A stretch of 64,000 nucleotides of DNA, from NCBI RefSeq assembly GCF_013127955.1, contig NZ_CP053435.1:3286001-3350000 (forward strand), in the 5' to 3' direction. This DNA is from Spirosoma taeanense (lineage in GTDB: Bacteria > Bacteroidota > Bacteroidia > Cytophagales > Spirosomataceae). Position numbers and translations under genes: made by a program. The notes beneath the pieces were generated by a model, which made no database searches, had not been told where the DNA came from, and saw nothing but the letters and a program-made list of their open reading frames with translations. Below, in pieces: positions 62,275 to 64,000 of the stretch (position 1 is the first letter of the stretch; each line of letters starts with the position of its first letter).

Positions 62275-63321
62275 TCAGGCCGTTGTGCCTCCGCAGCTCG
62301 ACCCCGCTCCGGCGGTGCAACCATAGCAATGCTCATTAATAACAACGGCCCGCTGGCTGAGCCGCACAGGATCAAAATCCCGGACGTGCCGCACCGGACT
62401 GGCTACGTTCAGGTCGAGCATCTGATTGAAATCGCAGTCGTAGAGCTGCCCGTCCCAGCCGACCGAAATCGTGTTGCGGCACATGACGCCCGCAGCGGCT
62501 GCGGGGTTGAACGCGTTGACCAGCTTTTCCATATAGCCGTCGTAGTTGCCCGACTGGATCAAGTAGTCGAGGTAGCGGCTAACGGGAATATTGGTGATGG
62601 CGTAAAGGCTGTTGAACACAATCCCGAACTCGTCGAACAAAACCCGCTTGAACTGCCGCTCTAAGCCTTCCTGCGAACCAGGCAGAAACGCCCCGGCCGG
62701 GTTATAAACCAGGTTGAGCCGGAGGCCGGACGCTTCCTGCCCGTACCCCACCGCGTTCAGCAGCTTCAGCGCTTCGATAGAATCAGCAAAAACGCCCTTG
62801 CCGCGCTGGCGGTCGGTTTTGTCGGCATTGTAGAACGGCAGCGAACTAACCACTTCAATCTGATGCTGGCGGTAAAACTCGGGCAGGTCGCGGTACTTAG
62901 GGTTCGCCATGATGATCGTCAGGTTGCAGCGCACTATAACGTGACGCCCTAACCGGCGAATTTCCGCAACGAACCAGCGGAAATCCGGGTTCATCTCCGG
63001 CGCGCCACCCGTCAGGTCAACCGTCTGCAGAGTTGTTTTTGCCAGCGCATCAAGGCATTGCTGCATGGTTTCGCGGGTCATGATCTCTTTACGATCCGGC
63101 CCTGCATCCACGTGACAGTGTTTGCAGACCTGATTGCACATCTTGCCCACATTGACCTGGAAGACCGACAACTCGGTGGGTTGGAGCGGGAACAGCCCGG
63201 CCGACCTCAACTTGTCGCGGAACGAAGGTAGCTTCAGTTTTTCGGCTACCTCCTGCTCCAGCAACCCAAGCTGAGCGACCGAGCTGGCAAGCTGATGTCC
63301 GCTGGCTTTTAAACTTTTCAT
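62275..63321 (-). CDS. arsS: Arsenosugar biosynthesis radical SAM protein ArsS
   Basis: 348 residues. The radical SAM cluster motif is MCNQVCKHCH with Cys62, Cys66 and Cys69 (CxxxCxxC), followed by DLTGGAPEMNPDFRWF. The C-terminal CYGCTAGAGSSCGG is the Cys-rich tail of the ArsS/DUF3641 group; some homologues have selenocysteine there, but here it is Cys. ArsS acts after ArsM in making arsenosugars from methylated arsenic. The peroxidase-like partner lies next to it, but no ArsM gene is in the window. Confidence 0.92.
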   Translation of the reverse strand: MKSLKASGHQLASSVAQLGLLEQEVAEKLKLPSFRDKLRSAGLFPLQPTELSVFQVNVGKMCNQVCKHCHVDAGPDRKEIMTRETMQQCLDALAKTTLQTVDLTGGAPEMNPDFRWFVAEIRRLGRHVIVRCNLTIIMANPKYRDLPEFYRQHQIEVVSSLPFYNADKTDRQRGKGVFADSIEALKLLNAVGYGQEASGLRLNLVYNPAGAFLPGSQEGLERQFKRVLFDEFGIVFNSLYAITNIPVSRYLDYLIQSGNYDGYMEKLVNAFNPAAAAGVMCRNTISVGWDGQLYDCDFNQMLDLNVASPVRHVRDFDPVRLSQRAVVINEHCYGCTAGAGSSCGGTTA

Positions 63322-63417
63322 AGAGTGGGAGACTAAACGTCTGGCAACTGGGTGACTGAACCAGTAACTAGCAGGAATACTATTGTGGTTTAACCGTCCG
63401 GCGACGGCTACTAACTA

Positions 63418-63750
63418 TTACATCGACACCTGCTTCACTTTGTTCATCATCTGAACGCTGTGCACCAGCGAAGACCCGCCCCGAATGGCGGCTGCGACGT
63501 GCACGGCTTCCATCATCTGCTCCTCCGTACAGCCTTTTTCGAGCGTATCGTTCGTATAGGCGTCGATGCAATACGGGCACTGAACCGTATGCGCCACGGC
63601 CAGCGCAATCAGTGACTTCTCGCGGGCGGTGAGAGCCCCTTCTGCAAAAACGGAACCGTAATACGAGAAAAACTTATCGGCCAGTTCTTTCTGGTACTCG
63701 CCGATGTTGCCAAATTTTTTGAGGTCCTCCGGGTTATAATAGGTTTCCAT
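63418..63750 (-). CDS. Arsenosugar biosynthesis-associated peroxidase-like protein
   Basis: 110 residues of the AhpD/carboxymuconolactone-decarboxylase fold, starting METYYNPEDLKKFGNIGEYQKELADKF. The redox CxxC is CPYC (Cys58, Cys61) in AHTVQCPYCIDAYTND, followed by the conserved His of the family (EAVHVAAAIRGGSSLVH). This subgroup is found beside arsS in many Bacteroidetes and may handle oxidised intermediates. It lies 96 bases upstream of arsS on the same strand. The gap holds only short inverted repeats. Confidence 0.9.
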   Translation of the reverse strand: METYYNPEDLKKFGNIGEYQKELADKFFSYYGSVFAEGALTAREKSLIALAVAHTVQCPYCIDAYTNDTLEKGCTEEQMMEAVHVAAAIRGGSSLVHSVQMMNKVKQVSM

Positions 63751-63789
63751 GAGCAGGCGTTTGGTTTTCGATATATACGTTCGGGCAAA

Positions 63790-63808
63790 GTAAACAGATT
63801 TTGTTTAC
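63790..63808. promoter_or_regulatory. Dyad between divergent ars and plus-strand genes
   Basis: GTAAAC (63790-63795), 7 bases, GTTTAC (63803-63808). It lies between the divergent starts at 63750 and 63844 and overlaps the -33 TTTG (63800-63803) of the plus promoter, so it may be an operator. Confidence 0.45.
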
Positions 63809-63832
63809 GATGGATGAATGTCCGTATCTTCG
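63800..63832 (+). promoter_or_regulatory. Promoter of the last gene
   Basis: TTTG (63800-63803), 21 bases, TATCTTCG (63825-63832), one base off the -7 box. The ATG is at 63844. Confidence 0.5.
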
Positions 63833-63843
63833 TTATATTCCCT

Positions 63844-64000
63844 ATGAGAACCCGACTGTTTACGCTGCTTTTTGCTTTCAATACGCTGCTGGTAACGGCC
63901 CAGACCTTACCCATTCTTAATCAGAATCCCACTCGTCTGAAGTGGTACCGGCTTACCACCCCTCACTTCCGGGTACTGTACCCGATGGGTTTCGACTCAA
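63844..64000 (+). CDS. 5' end of an exported protein, TolB/PD40-like (tentative)
   Basis: 52 residues are visible before the window ends. The N-terminus is a signal peptide (MRTRLFTLLFAFNTLLVTAQ) followed by LPILNQNPTRLKWYRLTT and PHFRVLYPMGFDS. That second part resembles the start of large beta-propeller exported proteins of Cytophagales, where RLTTPHFRVLYP-like segments precede peptidase-MA or PD40 domains. The rest cannot be judged. The frame is open to base 64000. A dyad lies in its promoter region. Confidence 0.6.
   Translation, partial: MRTRLFTLLFAFNTLLVTAQTLPILNQNPTRLKWYRLTTPHFRVLYPMGFDS

Noticed and set aside
1..64000. Phage, transposon, integron or CRISPR array
   Set aside because: No transposase, integrase, phage structural gene, or regularly spaced repeats with unique spacers were recognised on either strand.

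Overview
The window looks like chromosomal DNA of a Spirosoma-like member of the Cytophagales (Bacteroidetes). The basis is fairly GC-rich coding DNA, repeated promoters of the Bacteroidetes type (-33 TTTG, about 20 bases, -7 TAnnTTTG), and a gene content typical of that group: ArsS-type radical SAM protein, RhaI/RhaEW rhamnose pathway, OmpA/PD40/TPR protein, multi-PAS kinase, TonB-dependent receptor and DUF2452 protein. The genus is an inference from family resemblance. No transposase, phage gene, CRISPR array or rRNA was recognised.

Layout. 1-828 is the end of an esterase. 959-7203 is a MarR regulator followed by a complete tripartite RND efflux set (outer-membrane factor, adaptor, pump). 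A 14-base palindrome GTTGATATATCAAC lies in the marR promoter and its half-sites recur before the outer-membrane factor gene. 7365-11558 holds a GCS2-type ligase, a small secreted protein, a GntR regulator and a HAD dehalogenase.

11710-27105 is a continuous minus-strand block that reads as one metabolic story. A GH105 unsaturated rhamnogalacturonyl hydrolase, a CE12 acetylesterase, a GH106 rhamnosidase and a GH39 enzyme release sugars from rhamnogalacturonan-like pectin. RhaI, an FGGY kinase and the aldolase/dehydrogenase RhaEW convert L-rhamnose to DHAP and L-lactate. LutABC then oxidises lactate to pyruvate. A small lipoprotein gene between GH39 and GH106 appears frameshifted. No transporter or SusCD pair lies inside the block.

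27106-40903 has an AT-rich control region, a small ORF, tRNA-Leu(CAA) with a near-ideal promoter, a soluble five-PAS histidine kinase, a MacB-like permease, a protein of the family often mislabelled asparagine synthetase B, a DNA/RNA endonuclease, a BaiN-like flavoprotein, an M23/LysM peptidase, thioredoxin reductase, an OmpA/PD40 protein and QueE. 40993-49686 has a HigBA toxin-antitoxin pair, a TonB-dependent receptor with an ABC ATPase and membrane partner, a Gfo/Idh/MocA oxidoreductase, a Tat-exported class V aminotransferase and signal peptidase I.

49762-64000 carries menaquinone genes (menB, menE), DUF2452 and Rieske proteins, a methyltransferase, a GH65 phosphorylase, DinB, a MobA-like nucleotidyltransferase, truA, a PNPOx-like protein, an XRE regulator with a catalytically dead S24-like domain, an aldehyde dehydrogenase, ArsS with its peroxidase-like partner, and the start of a gene that leaves the window. 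Several convergent gene pairs are separated by long, near-perfect hairpins; others by only 0-8 bases.
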